Notes under the pieces: model-generated
Told to the model about the DNA's origin: nothing
The model's input: only the letters and a program-made list of their open reading frames with translations
Databases searched by the model: none
Assembly (NCBI GenBank): GCA_965248735.1
Contig: OZ252146.1
Span: forward strand, 1,178,001-1,242,000
Length of the DNA stretch: 64,000 nt
Direction of reading: 5' to 3'
Origin: Aldehydirespirator sp965248735
GTDB lineage: Bacteria; Actinomycetota; Acidimicrobiia; Acidimicrobiales; Aldehydirespiratoraceae
In this document: in pieces, positions 8,227 to 17,499 of the stretch
How the letters are laid out: each line of letters starts with the position of its first letter
How positions within the stretch are numbered: the stretch's first letter is position 1
Program-made: the position numbers and the translations under genes

Positions 8227-9708
8227 ATGCGCACAGGGGACAGCTACGTCGAGTCGCTGAGAGACGGGCGCAACGTGATCCTCGACGGCGCCCAAGTCGA
8301 CGACGTCACCTCTCATCCCGCCTTCGCCGGCGCCGTGCGCAGCATGGCCCGGCTCTATGACTTCGCGGCCGACCCCGCCAACCGCGAGCTCATGACCTAC
8401 GAGTCGCCCACCGACGGCCGCCCGGTGAACCTGAGCTGGCTGGTGCCCCGCTCGGTGGAAGACCTGCGCCGCCGCCGGCTGGCCATCGAGGCCTGGTCCG
8501 AGCTCAGCTACGGGTACCTGGGACGATCCCCCGACCATGTGGCCTCGTTCTTCGCCGGCTTCTCGGGCTCGCTCGACACCTTCGCCAAGGCCGGCGACCG
8601 CTATGCCGACAACGTGCAGCGCTTCTATGAGCGGGCCCGCGACGAGGACCTGTACGTCACCTACACGATCATCCATCCCCAGATCGACCGGGCCAAGGGG
8701 CCTCACGAGCAGTACGCGCCCAATCTCTACGCCTCCATCGCCCGCTCCGGAGACGACGGGGTGGTGGTGAGGGGCGCGCAGATGCTGGGCACCGGCACCG
8801 TGTTCTCCGACTACGTGTTCGTCAGTTCCATCCAGCCCTTACCTCCAGGTGCCGACGACTACGGCCTGTCGGTGGTGATCCCCGTGAACCACCCCCGGCT
8901 GCGCATCTACCCGCGCCGGCCCTACGGCCGCGACGTCACCGCGGCCGGCGACTACCCGCTGTCGGCGGTTTACGACGAGACCGACGCGCTGGTCGTCTTC
9001 GACGATGTGGACGTGCCCCCCGAGCATGTGTTCGTGGACCGCGACCCGGAGATCACCTTCGCCCAGTTCACCCGCACCCCCGCCCACGTGCTGGGCAACA
9101 CCCAGGCCCAGATCCGCTACGCGGTGAAGCTCAGGTTCCTGGCCGGGCTGGCCTCCCAGCTGGCCGAGTGGTCGGGCCAGTCCGCCGATCGCAACTTCCA
9201 GCTCGGTCTGGCCCGGGTGGCCGCCCAGGCGTCGGTGCCCTATGGGCTGGTGCTGGCCGGGGAGTACAACGCCACCGTCGACGGCAACGGCGTGGCCCGG
9301 CCCGACCCGGAGATGCTGTACTCGGCGATGACGCTGCAGCCGGCGCTGTACCGCGACATCAACTTCGCTCTGCGGGAGCTGACCGGCGGGTCGACCATCC
9401 AGGTGCCGTCGTCGGTGAGCGCCTTCCACGACCCGGTGACCAAGGCCGACTTCGAGCGGTTCGTGCGCTGGCCCGACGTGGACGCCGAGCATCGAGTTGG
9501 GCTGTTGAAGCTGATATGGGACGCGGTCGGCTCGGAGTTCGCGGGCCGGCACTTCCAGTACGAGATGTTCTACGCGGGGTCGGCCGCGGTGGTCCAGGGC
9601 CGCCTGTACCGCAACTACGACTGGGAGCGGGCCCGCTCCATGGTTCTGCGCTGCCTGGACGAGACTCCCGGCCCCCATCGCGCCGATTGGCCGGAGGCCG
9701 CTCCGTGA
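8227..9708 (+). CDS. HpaB-family FAD-dependent monooxygenase
   Basis: About 493 residues of the 4-hydroxyphenylacetate 3-hydroxylase (HpaB) / class D flavin oxygenase family. Marks are RTGDSYVESLRDGR at the start, THxxx-type YTIIHPQIDR with a following HEQY, RGAQMLGTGTVFSDY, and the C-terminal FAGRHFQYEMFYAG. It would hydroxylate an aromatic or similar substrate using reduced FAD from a separate reductase. The ATG is preferred over GTG at 8152 because GGAGGG lies 4-5 nt upstream and the promoter maps between the two. The stop overlaps a GTG inside a 38-bp duplication that leads on to the UbiD gene. Confidence 0.85.
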   Translation: MRTGDSYVESLRDGRNVILDGAQVDDVTSHPAFAGAVRSMARLYDFAADPANRELMTYESPTDGRPVNLSWLVPRSVEDLRRRRLAIEAWSELSYGYLGRSPDHVASFFAGFSGSLDTFAKAGDRYADNVQRFYERARDEDLYVTYTIIHPQIDRAKGPHEQYAPNLYASIARSGDDGVVVRGAQMLGTGTVFSDYVFVSSIQPLPPGADDYGLSVVIPVNHPRLRIYPRRPYGRDVTAAGDYPLSAVYDETDALVVFDDVDVPPEHVFVDRDPEITFAQFTRTPAHVLGNTQAQIRYAVKLRFLAGLASQLAEWSGQSADRNFQLGLARVAAQASVPYGLVLAGEYNATVDGNGVARPDPEMLYSAMTLQPALYRDINFALRELTGGSTIQVPSSVSAFHDPVTKADFERFVRWPDVDAEHRVGLLKLIWDAVGSEFAGRHFQYEMFYAGSAAVVQGRLYRNYDWERARSMVLRCLDETPGPHRADWPEAAP

Positions 9709-9778
9709 CCGAGGCTGCGTGCCCGTTGGGGGAGGCCGCTCCGTGACCGAGGCTGCGTGCCCGTTCGGGGAGGCCGCC
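9693..9778 (+). repeat. 38-bp tandem duplication across a stop/start junction
   Basis: Two copies (9693-9730 and 9731-9768) differ at one base, and ten bases of a third follow. Each copy contains GGAGG, a 7-nt spacer and GTGA, so the ribosome binding site and the stop/start overlap are both duplicated. Confidence 0.9.
9705..9746 (+). CDS. 13-codon micro-ORF linking HpaB and UbiD genes
   Basis: Starts with the GTG that overlaps the HpaB stop (GTGA), reads MTEAACPLGEAAP and stops at a TGA overlapping the GTG of the UbiD gene, again as GTGA. It exists only because the duplication period is 38 bp (3n-1). SD GGAGG lies 7 nt before its start. Its peptide equals the UbiD N-terminus up to residue 7. 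Whether the peptide has a role, or only its translation matters, is unknown. Confidence 0.5.
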   Translation: MTEAACPLGEAAP

Positions 9779-11230
9779 GACGCCATGACGGCCGAGCCCG
9801 GAGGCGTGACGCAGGCCCCCGACGTCCTCGACACCAGCTTCCGCAGCGCCCTCGGGCGACTGGATCGGGCCGGACTGCTGGCCAGGGTGTCGCGCACCGT
9901 CGATCCCGAGCTCGAGGTGGCCGGGCTGATGAAGCGCCACGACGCCGGGGCGGCCCTGCTGTTCGAGAGCGTCAAGGACCACGACGTGCCCGTGGTCGGC
10001 AACGTCTTCGCCACCCCGGAGTCCTCCGAGACGGCCATGGGACTGGACCGCGCCCAGCTGCGGGCCGCGCTGGCCCGGGGCATCCACACCGACGTCGAGC
10101 CCGAGCCGGCTGCCGAGGCCCCGGCCCAGGAGCGGGTCTGGCGCAAGGGATCCATCAACCTGGGTGAGCAGCTCCCGGTGCTCAAGCACGCCCCCGGCGA
10201 CGGCGGGCGCTTCGTCACCGCGGGCGTCCTGATCGTGCGCGATCCCCTCACCGGCGTGCGCAACGCCTCCTTCCACCGGCTCCAGCTGCTGGGACCGGAC
10301 CGGGTGGCCATCAAGATCGACCACGGGCGCCATCTGGGCCGGGCCCTGGACCACGCAGTGGAGATGGGTCAGGACCTGCCGGTGGCGGTCTGCGTGGGCA
10401 CCGACGTGGCGCTGATCTACGCCGCCTCCACCATGGGCGCGCTCATGCCCGAGAGCCGCGACGAGCTGGGCGCGGCCGGGGGTTGCCGGGGCCGGGGCCT
10501 GCCGGTGGTGCCGGGCGTGTCTGTTGACGTGGACGTGCCCGCGGAGACCGAGATCGTCATCGAGGGTGTGATCAAGGCCGGCGAGCAGGCCCACGAGGGC
10601 CCCTTCGGAGAGTTCGTGGGCTATGCCTCGCCCGCCGGGTTGGCGCCCACCGTGGACGTGACCGCGGTCACCGCCCGCCACGAGCCGGTGTACCACGCCA
10701 TCAACGGCGCCGGTCGCGAGACGATCGTGCTGCGCAAGCACGTGCTGGAGGTGGCTGCCCTGGAGGCGGTCCGGCCGGTGACGCCGATCGTGACCGATGT
10801 GTGCATGCCCTCGGGCGGGCTCCACCGGTTCCATCTGGTGATGGCGCTGTCGAAGCGGTCCGAGCGGGACGAGGGATGGGGCCGCAACGCGGCGATGGCC
10901 GCCTTCGGAGCCCTCAAGGATCTCAACATGATCATCCTGGTAGACGACGACATCGACATCCATGACCCCGTCGACGTGGAGTACGCGCTGGCCACCCGGT
11001 TCGACGCCGCGTCGGACCTCGTGGTCCTGCCACAAATGCGCGGCCACGAGTACGTGCACACCTCGGTGGCCGGCGTGGGCACCAAGGCCATCCTGGACGC
11101 CTCGGTGCCCCATGAGCGCCGGGCCGACTTCGAGCGGATCTCCTTCGCGGCGCCCTCCGGCGGCGGCTCCGAGCTTGACGCCGCCTACTCCGGGGCCACC
11201 GTGCTGAGCTGGCTGGGCGGTCAGGCATGA
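9743..11230 (+). CDS. UbiD-family decarboxylase
   Basis: About 495 residues of the UbiD family, which use prenylated FMN made by UbiX to (de)carboxylate aromatic or alpha,beta-unsaturated acids. Diagnostic stretches are VGNVFATPE, RNASFHRLQL (metal and cofactor Arg region), HEGPFGEFVGY with the catalytic Glu, and IILVDDDIDIHDP near the C-terminus. GTG at 9743 has GGAGG 7 nt upstream in the second repeat copy. Next to an HpaB hydroxylase it suggests breakdown of an aromatic or unsaturated carboxylic acid. No ubiX is present in the window. The stop overlaps the ATG of the regulator (ATGA). Confidence 0.88.
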   Translation: MTEAACPFGEAADAMTAEPGGVTQAPDVLDTSFRSALGRLDRAGLLARVSRTVDPELEVAGLMKRHDAGAALLFESVKDHDVPVVGNVFATPESSETAMGLDRAQLRAALARGIHTDVEPEPAAEAPAQERVWRKGSINLGEQLPVLKHAPGDGGRFVTAGVLIVRDPLTGVRNASFHRLQLLGPDRVAIKIDHGRHLGRALDHAVEMGQDLPVAVCVGTDVALIYAASTMGALMPESRDELGAAGGCRGRGLPVVPGVSVDVDVPAETEIVIEGVIKAGEQAHEGPFGEFVGYASPAGLAPTVDVTAVTARHEPVYHAINGAGRETIVLRKHVLEVAALEAVRPVTPIVTDVCMPSGGLHRFHLVMALSKRSERDEGWGRNAAMAAFGALKDLNMIILVDDDIDIHDPVDVEYALATRFDAASDLVVLPQMRGHEYVHTSVAGVGTKAILDASVPHERRADFERISFAAPSGGGSELDAAYSGATVLSWLGGQA

Positions 11231-11988
11231 AGCTCAGCCGCGAGACGCTCGCCGACCGGCTGCAGGAGCAGCTCAAGCGCCAGATGCTGTCGGGCCGCCT
11301 GGCGGCGGGCGCAGCCATGCCGTCGGAGCGCGAGCTGCGCGAGGCCTTCGGCGTGGGCCGCACCACCGTGCGCGAGGCCCTCCAGGGGCTGGTCTCCTCC
11401 GGCTTCCTGACCCGGGACTCCGGCCGGCTGATCGTGCGCCATCCCAGCGACATCAGCCCCCGCATGCTCGATCTCGCGGCCCGGGCCTCCGACGCCTCGG
11501 TGCAGCAGGTGTTCGACGTGCGCAAGCTGCTGGAGATCCACGCCGCCGGTCTGGCCGCAACCAACCGCACCACCGACGACCTCGCCGAGCTCACCAGGTG
11601 CCTCCGGCGCATGGACACCCAGGACGAGACGCAGTACCACACCGCCGACCGCAGCTTCCACTGCGCGGTAGTGCGGGCGTCCCAGAACACCGTGCTGGCC
11701 GAGCTCTATGAGGCCGGCGTCGGGCTCTTTTTCCGCGAGCCGGCCTTCTGGCGGGTGTTCACCCGCGTCCCCGAACAGCGCCCACGGGTGGGTTCGGGAT
11801 ACGAGGGCCACCTGCAGATACACAACGCCATCGTCCGCCAGGATCCCGATCTGGCCCGAGAGCAGATGCGGCGCCATCTGCAGCAGGTGGAGCGCAGCCT
11901 GCTCGACATAATGCACGAGACGCTCGGCGCGGCCGAGGAGTCGCCGCCGGAATCGTCCCCCACAGAGGAGACAGAGAGGAAGCCATGA
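11227..11988 (+). CDS. FadR-subfamily GntR transcriptional regulator
   Basis: 253 residues: an N-terminal winged helix (about 5-72, with MPSERELREAFGVGRTTVRE) and a C-terminal all-helical FCD ligand domain (about 95-230) whose acidic and His residues usually hold a metal and a carboxylate ligand. Being inside the operon at ATGA overlaps with both neighbours, it is the obvious candidate for binding the palindrome at the operon promoter. The effector is probably a carboxylic acid pathway substrate or intermediate. Confidence 0.88.
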   Translation: MKLSRETLADRLQEQLKRQMLSGRLAAGAAMPSERELREAFGVGRTTVREALQGLVSSGFLTRDSGRLIVRHPSDISPRMLDLAARASDASVQQVFDVRKLLEIHAAGLAATNRTTDDLAELTRCLRRMDTQDETQYHTADRSFHCAVVRASQNTVLAELYEAGVGLFFREPAFWRVFTRVPEQRPRVGSGYEGHLQIHNAIVRQDPDLAREQMRRHLQQVERSLLDIMHETLGAAEESPPESSPTEETERKP

Positions 11989-13247
11989 GACAGGGATACC
12001 GGGTGATCGACGCCGACACCCACGTGACCCCCTCCGTCGAGGTGCTCGTCGACTACGGCGACCGCGAGCTGAAGGACCGGGCCGACGAGCTCACGCCCTA
12101 TATCCGGGTGACCAAGCCGACCGCGGGCCGGGGCCACCCGGACCACCCCTACGGCGTGGTGCGGGTCAACCCCCATCCCTACAACCGGGTGGCCGGGCAC
12201 AAGCCCGACGAGTCGGCAGCCACCCGCGGCGCGGGCGCCAAGGGAGCGCTCGAGGGCCGGGTGGAGAACCTCGCGGTCAAGCCCATCGCCGACGGCATCC
12301 AGCACACCAACTCCGAGGGGCGCCTGGCCAACATGGACGTCGAGGGGGTGGACATCAACTTCATCATCCCCGGCACCTGGGCACCGGGCAGCACCGCCCT
12401 GGACCTCAGCCTGGCCAAGGCCATGTACCGCTCCTACCACCGCTACATGGCCGACTACTGCTCGGCCGATCCCCGCCGATTGAAGGGGCTGCTGCTGGCT
12501 CCCGGCGCCGACCCGCAATGGGCCGCCGACACCATCCGCAAGCACGCCGGCGACGAATGGCTGGCCGCGGTGTGGCCGGTGCTGCCCGAGGGGCTGCCCG
12601 TGGACGATCCCGACCTCGAGCCGATATGGCAGGCGATGGACGAGGCCGACCTGCCGATCATGCACCACAGCTTCTTCTACGAGGCCCCCTACTTCCCCGG
12701 CTACCGCGACATCTGGGGGAACGTGGCCGTGGCCCGCACCGCCGCCCACGTGTGGGGCGCCCAGAGGCTCATGGCCTATGTTCTGGTGTCGGGCATGCTC
12801 GACCGCTACCCCAACCTGCGGGTGGCCACTGTGGAGACCGGCCACGGCTGGCTACCGCACTGGATCATCCGCCTCACCAGCCAGATCGACTACGTGAAGG
12901 GCGCCGTGCCCGCCGACTTGAAGCACACGCCGATGGAGTACGTGCAGATGGGCCGGGTGTTCTGCGCCATCGAGCAGCACGAGGGTCCTGAGATGACCAA
13001 GGCGGTGATCGACATCCTCGGCGACGGCGTGCTGATGTACGAGTCCGACTTCCCCCATCCCGAGTGTTACTACCCCAACAGCACCGACAACGTGATCTCC
13101 TGGGGCCCGGTCATCGGCGAGGAGGCCCTGCGCAAGCTGATGGCCGACAACGCGGCCCGCTACCTGCGGCTGCTGTCTGATCCCTGGGGCGACGACGGCG
13201 TCGGCGGCGATGCCGCCAGCAACGGGCGGGGCGGCAATGGACGTTGA
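11985..13247 (+). CDS. Amidohydrolase_2 family hydrolase/decarboxylase
   Basis: 420 residues of the amidohydrolase-2 (ACMSD/gamma-resorcylate decarboxylase-like) family with a TIM-barrel. The opening VIDADTHVT carries the first metal motif, HHSFFYEAP and ETGHGWLPHW hold the barrel His residues, and YESDFPHPE the conserved Asp. It may hydrolyse a C-N or C-C bond or decarboxylate an intermediate made by HpaB/UbiD. The ATG overlaps the regulator stop (ATGA). The last 15 residues are a Gly/Asp-rich tail that overlaps the next gene. Confidence 0.85.
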   Translation: MRQGYRVIDADTHVTPSVEVLVDYGDRELKDRADELTPYIRVTKPTAGRGHPDHPYGVVRVNPHPYNRVAGHKPDESAATRGAGAKGALEGRVENLAVKPIADGIQHTNSEGRLANMDVEGVDINFIIPGTWAPGSTALDLSLAKAMYRSYHRYMADYCSADPRRLKGLLLAPGADPQWAADTIRKHAGDEWLAAVWPVLPEGLPVDDPDLEPIWQAMDEADLPIMHHSFFYEAPYFPGYRDIWGNVAVARTAAHVWGAQRLMAYVLVSGMLDRYPNLRVATVETGHGWLPHWIIRLTSQIDYVKGAVPADLKHTPMEYVQMGRVFCAIEQHEGPEMTKAVIDILGDGVLMYESDFPHPECYYPNSTDNVISWGPVIGEEALRKLMADNAARYLRLLSDPWGDDGVGGDAASNGRGGNGR

Positions 13248-13644
13248 GCGGGCCCTGGAGTTGGTGCACCAGGCCCGGTCCATCGCGGCCGAGCGGGGCG
13301 TGAACGCCACCGTGGCCGTGCACGACGACGCCGGCCACCCCCTGGTGGTGGTGCGGGGCAAGCGCTGGCACGGGCCCTACATGGCCATGGGCAAGGCCCG
13401 GCTGGCGGCTGCCTTCGCCAAGCCCACCAAGGATCTCGTCGCGCAGTGGGCCGATCGGCCCATGTTCGGTACCAGCCTGGTGGAGATCATCCCCGGAGGC
13501 GTCACCGTCAACCCGGGCGGGGTGCCGCTGTTCGACGGAGGCGTGTGCGTGGGCGCCATCGGCGTCGGCGGAGGCTCGCCCCAGGTCGACCACGAGATCG
13601 CGGCCGCGGCCGCGGAGCAATTCCACCGGTCCGAAGGAACCTAG
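13237..13644 (+). CDS. HbpS/GlcG-family (DUF336) protein
   Basis: 135 residues, a complete GlcG/HbpS fold: ALELVHQARSIAAERG, then VAVHDDAGHPLVVVRG, and GGVCVGAIGVGGGSPQVDHEIA at the end. HbpS members bind haem or small aromatics and GlcG-like ones accompany oxidative pathways. The ATG is chosen for its overlap with the amidohydrolase stop. No signal peptide is seen, so it is probably cytoplasmic and an accessory of the pathway. Confidence 0.85.
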   Translation: MDVERALELVHQARSIAAERGVNATVAVHDDAGHPLVVVRGKRWHGPYMAMGKARLAAAFAKPTKDLVAQWADRPMFGTSLVEIIPGGVTVNPGGVPLFDGGVCVGAIGVGGGSPQVDHEIAAAAAEQFHRSEGT

Positions 13645-13685
13645 ATCTGATGAATTTCATTCACAGAACCCAAGGAGGAAACAAC

Positions 13686-15524
13686 ATGAGACAACTATGG
13701 AAGAGACTGGGGGTGCCGCTCGTGGCGCTCTTCGTGCTCGCGCTAGTAGCCGCGAGCTGCGGCGGCGACGAGGCGGACGACGCCGTCGAACCGGCGGTTG
13801 ACACCGCCGCCCTCGATGCGGCGGAGGCCGACGCCGACGCCGCCCGGGCCGAGGCTGACGCGGCTGCCGCCACCGCAGCGGAGGCTGAGGCCGCTCTGGC
13901 AGAGGCAATGGCTGCGTCCGAGTCCGATGAGGGCGTCGACCCCGAGGTTGTGGCTGAGCTTGAAGCGCAGCTGCAGGCGGCGCAAGACGCGGCGGCGGAG
14001 GCCGAGGCTGCGGCCGCGGCTGCCGAGGAGGCCGCTGCGGCAGCGGCCGCGGAGGCCGCCATGGCCGTCGAGGAAGTCGTCGAGGAGGAGGTGGCTGCCC
14101 CGACCGGAGATCCCGGATCGGTCACCATCGCCGTCACCACCGAGCCGTCCACCCTCGATCCGCAGGCCGTCAACGACCGCAGCTCGCGGGTGGTGACCTC
14201 CAACCTGTTCGAGTCGCTGCTGGGCAGGGACTCCACGGGGGTGCTGGTGCCAGTGCTGGCCACCAGCTACGTGGGCGTGGACGACGACACCTGGCGCTTC
14301 GAGATACGCGAGGGCGTGACTTTCCATGACGGCCAGGCCCTCAACGCCCAGGCCGCGGCGGACAGCCTCAACCGGATGCTGGACCCTGACTACTCGACCC
14401 AGCGAGACTCGTACATCGAAAGGATCGTGTCGGCGGAGGTGGTTGACGAGTTCACCCTCGACATCCACACCGAGGGGATCAACGCAGTGCTGCTGCTACA
14501 GCTCGCACAGCTTCCGGTGATCGCGCCCGGCACCGGCGAGACCGTGGGTGAGAACCCGGTGGGCACCGGCCCCTACACGTTCGAGTCCTGGGACCGCGGC
14601 CAGCAGATCACCGCGGTGCGCAATCCCGACTACTGGGGCGACGCACCGTCGATCGACGCTTTCTCCGTGCGCGTCATCCCCGACAAGCAGACGTCGCTGG
14701 CCGCCTTGCAGGCCGGTGAGATCGATCTGGTGCTCGACATCCTGCCCGAGCAGGTCGCCTTGGTGCCCCAGCCGCTGAGCGTGCCCGCCACCGAGTACAG
14801 CTACATGACGATCAACGCCCACCGTCCCGAGCTGAGTCCCCCCGAGGTGCGCATCGCCATGAACATGGCTGTGGACAAGGATCTGATCGCGGAGACCCTG
14901 TACGAGGGATTCGCCCGGCCCAACAACGCCCAGCACCTGTCGCCGGGGATGCTCGGCTTCAACGAGGACATCGGGCCGTTCCCCTATGACCCCGATGGCG
15001 CCACGGCGATTATGGAGGAGTTCGGCTACAACGGGGACAACCCCCTCCGCGTCGACATCTATGCGCCCATCGGCCGCTACTTGCGGGGCGTGGAGACGGC
15101 GCAGGTCGTGGCTCAGAACCTGAACGACGTCGGCTTCGACGCCCGGGTGCAGCTCGCAGAGTGGACCACGTTCCGCGCCGGCAGTCGAATCAAGGGCGAC
15201 CAGCCCGGTGCCTATGACCTGCGCTACGGCTGGAACTCCAACGAGTGGTTCGACGGGGCCCGCATCATTGGCCATGTCACCTGCGGCGGATCGTCCAGCA
15301 AGCTGTGCGACGAGGAGGTAACCGCCCTCTTCGAGCAGGCCGGATCGACGAACGATCAAGAGTTGCGCAACATCCTCTACCAGAGGGCCTGGGCCCGGCT
15401 GCATGAGAACCCCCATGCCATCTACCTGCTGCAGCAGGACTTGATCTACGGCGCCTCGGAGCGTCTCGTCTGGCAGCCTCGGCTTGACGACGAGTACTAC
15501 GTGGCCGAGATGAGCCTCAACTAG
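13686..15524 (+). CDS. ABC transporter substrate-binding lipoprotein (SBP_bac_5, Opp/Dpp type)
   Basis: 612 residues. A signal peptide ends in LVAASCGG with the lipidated Cys about residue 25. Residues about 33-138 are an Ala/Glu-rich coiled-coil stalk, then comes the peptide/nickel-type binding protein from about residue 139 (EPSTLDPQ, GPYTFESWDRG, RNPDYWGD). The lipoprotein delivers a peptide, opine or similar solute to the permeases encoded next. AAGGAGG lies before the ATG. The long stalk is unusual for this family and resembles one in the membrane protein at 50.6 kb. Confidence 0.9.
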   Translation: MRQLWKRLGVPLVALFVLALVAASCGGDEADDAVEPAVDTAALDAAEADADAARAEADAAAATAAEAEAALAEAMAASESDEGVDPEVVAELEAQLQAAQDAAAEAEAAAAAAEEAAAAAAAEAAMAVEEVVEEEVAAPTGDPGSVTIAVTTEPSTLDPQAVNDRSSRVVTSNLFESLLGRDSTGVLVPVLATSYVGVDDDTWRFEIREGVTFHDGQALNAQAAADSLNRMLDPDYSTQRDSYIERIVSAEVVDEFTLDIHTEGINAVLLLQLAQLPVIAPGTGETVGENPVGTGPYTFESWDRGQQITAVRNPDYWGDAPSIDAFSVRVIPDKQTSLAALQAGEIDLVLDILPEQVALVPQPLSVPATEYSYMTINAHRPELSPPEVRIAMNMAVDKDLIAETLYEGFARPNNAQHLSPGMLGFNEDIGPFPYDPDGATAIMEEFGYNGDNPLRVDIYAPIGRYLRGVETAQVVAQNLNDVGFDARVQLAEWTTFRAGSRIKGDQPGAYDLRYGWNSNEWFDGARIIGHVTCGGSSSKLCDEEVTALFEQAGSTNDQELRNILYQRAWARLHENPHAIYLLQQDLIYGASERLVWQPRLDDEYYVAEMSLN

Positions 15525-15559
15525 GACATCAGGCTGCGTGGCTTGCTGTTGACCTGCTG

Positions 15560-15587
15560 GCCCGGCTCGGCTCAGGCCGAGCCGGGC
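15560..15587 (+). terminator. Hairpin between binding-protein and permease genes
   Basis: A perfect 11-bp GC-rich stem (15560-15570 with 15577-15587) around a 6-nt loop, without a following T-run. Such hairpins in ABC operons usually cause partial termination or protect the upstream mRNA, giving more binding protein than permease. Confidence 0.6.
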
Positions 15588-15622
15588 CCGGCGGGGCTGA
15601 GCCTCCAGAGGTATCGATAGAT

Positions 15623-16579
15623 ATGCAGACGACGGCGACAGCGCCGTCCCAGCGGTCGCTGCGCGGCCTGTTGCTGCGCCGGCTGCGCGACGGCGTCATC
15701 GTGCTGCTGTTGGTGGTGACCATCATCTTCTTTCTGGCCCACGTCGTCGGGAACCCGGCGCTGGTGTTCGCCCCGGTCGACGCCACCGACGAGCAGATCG
15801 CTGAGATCCACCGGCAGTTCGGGCTCGACCGACCGGTCGCCGAGCGCTATTGGGAGTACCTCACCGGGCTGGCCCGCCTCGACTTCGGGGAGTCGACCTG
15901 GCAGCAGCGGCCCGCCATCAAGGCCGTCACGGAGGCGCTTCCCGCCACCATCATCCTCACCGTCGTCGGCCTCGGCGCGGCCGCGGTGCTGGGGGTGATA
16001 CCGGGGGTTGTGGCCGGTGCCCGGGCCCGCAAGCCCTTCGACAAGGCCTCGAACCTGCTGTCGGTGACCGCGCTGTCGGTGCCGAACTTCTGGCTGGGGC
16101 TGCTGCTGATCCTGCTCTTCGGGGTCCAGCTCGGCTGGCTGCCCACGTCCGGGCGCTTCCAAACAGGGAGCATCGTGTTGCCTGCGGCCACCCTGGGCAT
16201 CGTCCACGGCGGACGCATCTACCAGCTCGTGCGCTCGGCGACGTTCGAGGAGATGTCCAAGCCGTACGTGACCGTGGCCCGCAGCAAGGGCCTGACGGAG
16301 TGGAACATCCTGCGCCGGCACGTGGCGCGCAACACCGGTGTCACCACCGCCACCATCGTCGGCTGGGAGTACGTGCGCATGTGGGGCGGCGCGGTCTTCG
16401 CCATCGAGTACGTCTTCGCCTGGCCCGGGGTGGGCCTGTTGACGATCAATGCCGCGCACCGCCAGGACTTCTTCGTGCTGCAGGCCGCGGTCATCGTGGC
16501 CGGTGCCTTCGTGATCTTCAGCAACCTTCTGATCGATATGGGCTACCAGTTCATCGACCGCAGGATCAGGGCGAGCTGA
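15623..16579 (+). CDS. ABC transporter permease, DppB/OppB type
   Basis: 318 residues, about six membrane segments, BPD_transp_1 domain. The N-terminal segment with FGLDRPVAERYWEYL is typical of DppB/OppB, and the EAA loop around residues 205-230 (YVTVARSKGLTEWNILRRH) contacts the ATPases. Located in the cytoplasmic membrane as half of the channel. The stop overlaps the ATG of the second permease. Confidence 0.92.
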   Translation: MQTTATAPSQRSLRGLLLRRLRDGVIVLLLVVTIIFFLAHVVGNPALVFAPVDATDEQIAEIHRQFGLDRPVAERYWEYLTGLARLDFGESTWQQRPAIKAVTEALPATIILTVVGLGAAAVLGVIPGVVAGARARKPFDKASNLLSVTALSVPNFWLGLLLILLFGVQLGWLPTSGRFQTGSIVLPAATLGIVHGGRIYQLVRSATFEEMSKPYVTVARSKGLTEWNILRRHVARNTGVTTATIVGWEYVRMWGGAVFAIEYVFAWPGVGLLTINAAHRQDFFVLQAAVIVAGAFVIFSNLLIDMGYQFIDRRIRAS

Positions 16580-17499
16580 TGAGCGTCACGGTCGCGAAGC
16601 ACACGCCCGGTGCGGGCGGGGCCGCGGGCCGATCACCGGCTCGCGCCGTCCAGCGGGGCGTCTGGGCGCGCCTCGTGCGCATGCTCGGCGATCGGGGCTG
16701 GATCGTGCTGGTGCTCTTCTTGGTGGTGCTGGTGGCCTTCTCGGTGCTGCCCGACGTGTTCACGCCCCACGACCATGAGGCGCAGAACCTGCGGGACCGC
16801 CTGCTGGCGCCAGGAAGCTCCTCGACGGAGGGACTGCACCTGCTGGGAACCGACAGCCTGGGCCGGGACCTCTTCTCCCGCATGGTGGTCGGCACCGGCC
16901 TCACGCTCTACATAGCCGTAGTGGCCACGCTGATCGGCGCGGGAATCGGTGTGCTGTTCGGGCTGCTCGGCGGCTATTTCAGGGGGCGGACCGACCGGCT
17001 GCTGATGCGATTGGGCGAGGCCCAGACGGCCATGCCCATGTTCCTGGTGGCCATTCTTCTGCTCAGCCTGCTCGGACCGAGCGTGACCATCCTGATCATC
17101 GTGCTGCCCTGCCTGGTGTGGCCGATCTTTGCGAGGGTGGTGCGAGCTGAGACCCTGAGGTTGCGCGAGGCCACCTTCATCGAGGCGTCGGTGGCCACCG
17201 GCTGCTCCACGACGACGATCCTGGGACGGCACCTGCTGCCAAACGTCGCGCCCCGCATCCTGGTGCTGTGCGTGGTGGAGATCGGCCATGTGATGCTCTC
17301 AGAGGCCGGGCTCAGCTTCCTGGGGGTGGGCGTGCAGCCCCCGGACACCACTTGGGGGCTGCTGATCTCCGAGGGGCGGCCCCTGCTGGCGGTGGCGTGG
17401 TGGCTCACGATCCTGCCCGGCGTGCTGCTCGGCATCACCGTGCTGGTGCTCAACCTGCTGGGCCGCTACTGGGAGGCCCGCTCGGGGGCGTCCGGATGA
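16579..17499 (+). CDS. ABC transporter permease, DppC/OppC type
   Basis: 306 residues with an N-terminal OppC_N segment and the BPD_transp_1 domain. LLGTDSLGRDLFSRMVVG is the classic OppC/DppC motif; the EAA loop holds FIEASVATGCSTTTILGRH, and GLSFLGVGVQPPDTTWG lies near the C-terminus. It pairs with the upstream permease. The stop codon lies in the first copy of the 35-bp tandem array and forms ATGA with the first micro-ORF. Confidence 0.92.
   Translation: MSVTVAKHTPGAGGAAGRSPARAVQRGVWARLVRMLGDRGWIVLVLFLVVLVAFSVLPDVFTPHDHEAQNLRDRLLAPGSSSTEGLHLLGTDSLGRDLFSRMVVGTGLTLYIAVVATLIGAGIGVLFGLLGGYFRGRTDRLLMRLGEAQTAMPMFLVAILLLSLLGPSVTILIIVLPCLVWPIFARVVRAETLRLREATFIEASVATGCSTTTILGRHLLPNVAPRILVLCVVEIGHVMLSEAGLSFLGVGVQPPDTTWGLLISEGRPLLAVAWWLTILPGVLLGITVLVLNLLGRYWEARSGASG

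Noticed and set aside
9359..11113. Long minus-strand open frame over the UbiD gene
   Set aside because: Composition is His/Gly/Arg-rich shadow of high-GC codons; the plus strand carries clear UbiD motifs.
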